A DNA stretch of 8,573 nucleotides. It comes from SZUA-287 sp036397975 (lineage in GTDB: Bacteria; Bacteroidota; Ignavibacteria; UBA10030; UBA6906). The notes beneath the pieces are model-generated. The model ran no database searches and was not told the DNA's origin. It saw only the letters and a program-made list of their open reading frames with translations. Location: NCBI GenBank assembly GCA_036397975.1, contig DASWHW010000096.1, positions 1 to 8,573 on the forward strand. The letters are read 5' to 3'. Position numbers and translations under genes: made by a program. Every line of letters begins with the position of its first letter. The first letter of the stretch is position 1. Shown here one piece after another: positions 6,826 to 8,573 of the stretch.

Positions 6826-7698
6826 ATGCCTCGCCCCGTCAAATGTGGTCTCATTCAATGCTCCTTGTCAGAGTCTGCCGACAAACCGATCGAAGTCATC
6901 AAAAAGTCGATGATTGACAAGCACGTCGGTTTCATTGAAAAAGCAGGGAAACAGGGTGTCCAGATACTGTGCCTGCAGGAAATATTTTATGGACCATACT
7001 TTTGCGCAGAGCAAAAGACTAAATGGTATGATTCCGTTGAAAAGATCCCAGACGGCCCAACCGTCAAACTGATGCGGGAACTGGCAAAGAAATACAAAAT
7101 GGCAATCGTTGTCCCCATCTACGAAGAAGAGATGACAGGTGTCTACTATAATACCGCTGCTGTCATCGATGCGGATGGAAGTTATCTCGGAAAGTACCGC
7201 AAACACCACATACCACAAGTGGATCCGGGATTCTGGGAGAAGTTCTACTTCAAACCGGGCGATCTCGGATATCCGGTCTTTAAGACACGATACGCCGACA
7301 TCGGCGTGTACATTTGTTACGATAGGCATTTTCCGGAAGGGGCACGCGTGCTTGGACTGAACGGCGCTGAGATAGTGTTCAACCCATCGGCAACCGTTGC
7401 AGGGCTTTCGGAATATTTATGGGAATTGGAACAGCCGGCACATGCGGTCGCGAACGGCTACTTCGTTGGTGCAATTAACCGGGTGGGCATAGAAGCACCG
7501 TGGAATATCGGGGAGTTTTATGGCAAGAGTTACTTTTGCACACCGCGTGGGAAGATAATTGCCCAAGCGAGTAGAGACAAGGACGAACTTGTCGTGGCTG
7601 ACCTCGATCTCGACATGATCAAAGAAGTGCGATCCGTCTGGCAGTTCTACCGTGATCGTAGGCCGGAATCGTACAAAGAAATCGTCGGCGAAAAATAG
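6826..7698 (+). CDS. Nitrilase-superfamily amidohydrolase, probable beta-ureidopropionase
   Basis: This is a 290-residue cytosolic C-N hydrolase with the full Glu-Lys-Cys triad: E52 in LCLQEIF, K126 in YRKHHIP and C164 in ICYDRHFPE. The length is normal for bacterial members. Several stretches match what I know of beta-ureidopropionase (N-carbamoyl-beta-alanine to beta-alanine, CO2 and NH3) better than other branches: GAEIVFNPSATVAGLSEYLW (180-199), AINRVG (216-221), FYGKSY (231-236), and the C-terminal DELVVADLDLDMIKEVRSVWQFYRDRRPESY. The segment DPGFWEKFYFKPGD is also like N-carbamoylputrescine amidohydrolase (AguB), which remains the main alternative. The start at 6826 follows an AAGGA site and yields MPRPVKCGLIQCSLSES, the expected first strand. 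The aminotransferase gene follows after 33 nt, which favours a beta-alanine role because the product would be that enzyme's amino donor. Confidence 0.9.
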   Translation: MPRPVKCGLIQCSLSESADKPIEVIKKSMIDKHVGFIEKAGKQGVQILCLQEIFYGPYFCAEQKTKWYDSVEKIPDGPTVKLMRELAKKYKMAIVVPIYEEEMTGVYYNTAAVIDADGSYLGKYRKHHIPQVDPGFWEKFYFKPGDLGYPVFKTRYADIGVYICYDRHFPEGARVLGLNGAEIVFNPSATVAGLSEYLWELEQPAHAVANGYFVGAINRVGIEAPWNIGEFYGKSYFCTPRGKIIAQASRDKDELVVADLDLDMIKEVRSVWQFYRDRRPESYKEIVGEK

Positions 7699-7731
7699 GA
7701 ACGGCCTCACACTCACAGCAAAGATTTCATC

Positions 7732-8573
7732 ATGGCGACTGACCTTACATCACAACAGATCTCAGAAATCACCGCCCAGTACACGTTTGGGACATGGCGT
7801 TTTCAAAAAGGGTGGAAACCGCTCCATGTAGAAGATGCCGAAGGGTGTTATTTTATCGATGGGGCGGGAAAGAAGTATCTCGACTTTTCCTCACAGCTCA
7901 TGTGCGTCTCTCTCGGCCACAAGAATCAGGCGGTGATCAAAGCAATTGAAGAACAGGCGCGCAAGCTCCCGTATATAGGGCCCGGCTATGCGACGGATGT
8001 TCGTGCAAAGCTGAGCCAGAAGCTTCTCGAAGTACTGCCGAAGAATCTGACAAAATTCTTCTTTACAACGTCGGGAACGGAAGCAAATGAAGCGGCATTC
8101 AAAATCGCGAGAATGTTCACGGGCAAAACAAAAATCATAGCTCGCTACCGGTCCTATCACGGCTCAACGATGGGATCGATTGCTGCGACCGGTGATCCGC
8201 GACGATGGGCAATGGAACCTGCGGGAAAAGTGCAAGGCGTAATCTTCGGCCCGGAAGTAAACTGCTATAAGTGCCCCCTTCTCCACACGTACCCTGAATG
8301 CGGCATTGCTTGCGTTGAGTATTTGGATCATATGATTAGGAATGAAAGTGATGTCGCCGCAATACTCGTCGAGCCGGTCGTGGGAACGAACGGAGTTCTC
8401 GTTCCTCCGAAAGAGTACTTCCCTCGGCTCCGGGAGATTTGCGATGCGCATAATGTGCTTTTGATTGCTGATGAAGTTATGTCCGGATGGGGACGTACCG
8501 GGAAATGGTTCGCGGTTGACCATTGGAACCTGAAACCTGACATTCTCACAACAGCAAAAGGCATCACGACGGC
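7732..8573 (+). CDS. Class III PLP-dependent aminotransferase, N-terminal part
   Basis: The first 280 codons are present and the gene runs off the right edge. Family members are usually about 430-460 residues. The cofactor site is visible: TSGTEANEAA (113-122, phosphate loop), SYHGSTMGS (141-149, aromatic stacking on PLP), DEVMSGWGRTG (247-257, with D247 contacting the pyridine nitrogen) and K276 in TTAKGIT, the Schiff-base lysine. A short insertion carries four cysteines, C178, C181, C190 and C194 (CYKC, PEC, IAC), as in a subset of taurine- or beta-alanine-pyruvate-type transaminases. The likely reaction is transfer of an omega-amino group to pyruvate or 2-oxoglutarate. With the preceding amidohydrolase, beta-alanine to malonate semialdehyde is the favoured reading, but substrate is not decided by these motifs. 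ATG 7732 has only a weak AAAG upstream. The 33-nt gap, with no terminator, indicates one operon from the promoter at 6722. Confidence 0.92.
   Translation, partial: MATDLTSQQISEITAQYTFGTWRFQKGWKPLHVEDAEGCYFIDGAGKKYLDFSSQLMCVSLGHKNQAVIKAIEEQARKLPYIGPGYATDVRAKLSQKLLEVLPKNLTKFFFTTSGTEANEAAFKIARMFTGKTKIIARYRSYHGSTMGSIAATGDPRRWAMEPAGKVQGVIFGPEVNCYKCPLLHTYPECGIACVEYLDHMIRNESDVAAILVEPVVGTNGVLVPPKEYFPRLREICDAHNVLLIADEVMSGWGRTGKWFAVDHWNLKPDILTTAKGITT

Overview
The window is ordinary bacterial chromosome with moderate GC. It most resembles the Bacteroidota/Chlorobiota/Ignavibacteria side of the tree. The evidence for this is a large Oar-like TonB-dependent receptor with an N-terminal carboxypeptidase-regulatory domain, a secreted protein whose N-terminus resembles the LA_2272 surface-repeat family, an exported TPR protein, and mostly weak Shine-Dalgarno signals. 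This placement is inference from gene types only. I see no rRNA, tRNA, CRISPR array, transposase or phage gene.

Layout. (1) Positions 1-167, minus strand: the N-terminal part of a secreted protein that runs off the left edge. (2) 168-660: a long divergent intergenic region with a candidate minus-strand promoter, a possible remnant or very small membrane-protein ORF (388-561, minus), and a perfect 28-bp palindrome (584-611). (3) 661-2211 and 2273-3139, plus strand: an exported TPR protein followed by a class I SAM-dependent methyltransferase, probably co-transcribed. They end at a strong, probably bidirectional terminator hairpin (3173-3202). (4) 3225-6440, minus strand, converging on that terminator: a 1071-residue TonB-dependent outer-membrane receptor. 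Its leader (6511-6563) holds two neighbouring hairpins with complementary loops and a competing third segment. (5) 6722-6750: a sigma70-type promoter reading rightward, followed by a nitrilase-superfamily amidohydrolase (6826-7698) closest in motifs to beta-ureidopropionase. (6) 7732 to the right edge: a class III PLP aminotransferase, truncated by the window just after its catalytic lysine.

How the genes may work together. The last two genes form a likely operon. Beta-ureidopropionase (N-carbamoyl-beta-alanine to beta-alanine, CO2 and ammonia) followed by a class III transaminase fits the end of reductive pyrimidine degradation, with beta-alanine passed on to malonate semialdehyde. N-carbamoylputrescine or another N-carbamoyl amine is the main alternative. 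The TonB receptor, the left-edge secreted protein and the TPR protein are envelope genes with no visible functional tie to that operon.

I did not find a clearly new system. The best leads are the 28-bp palindrome, the switch-like structured leader of the receptor gene, and the four-cysteine insertion in the aminotransferase.
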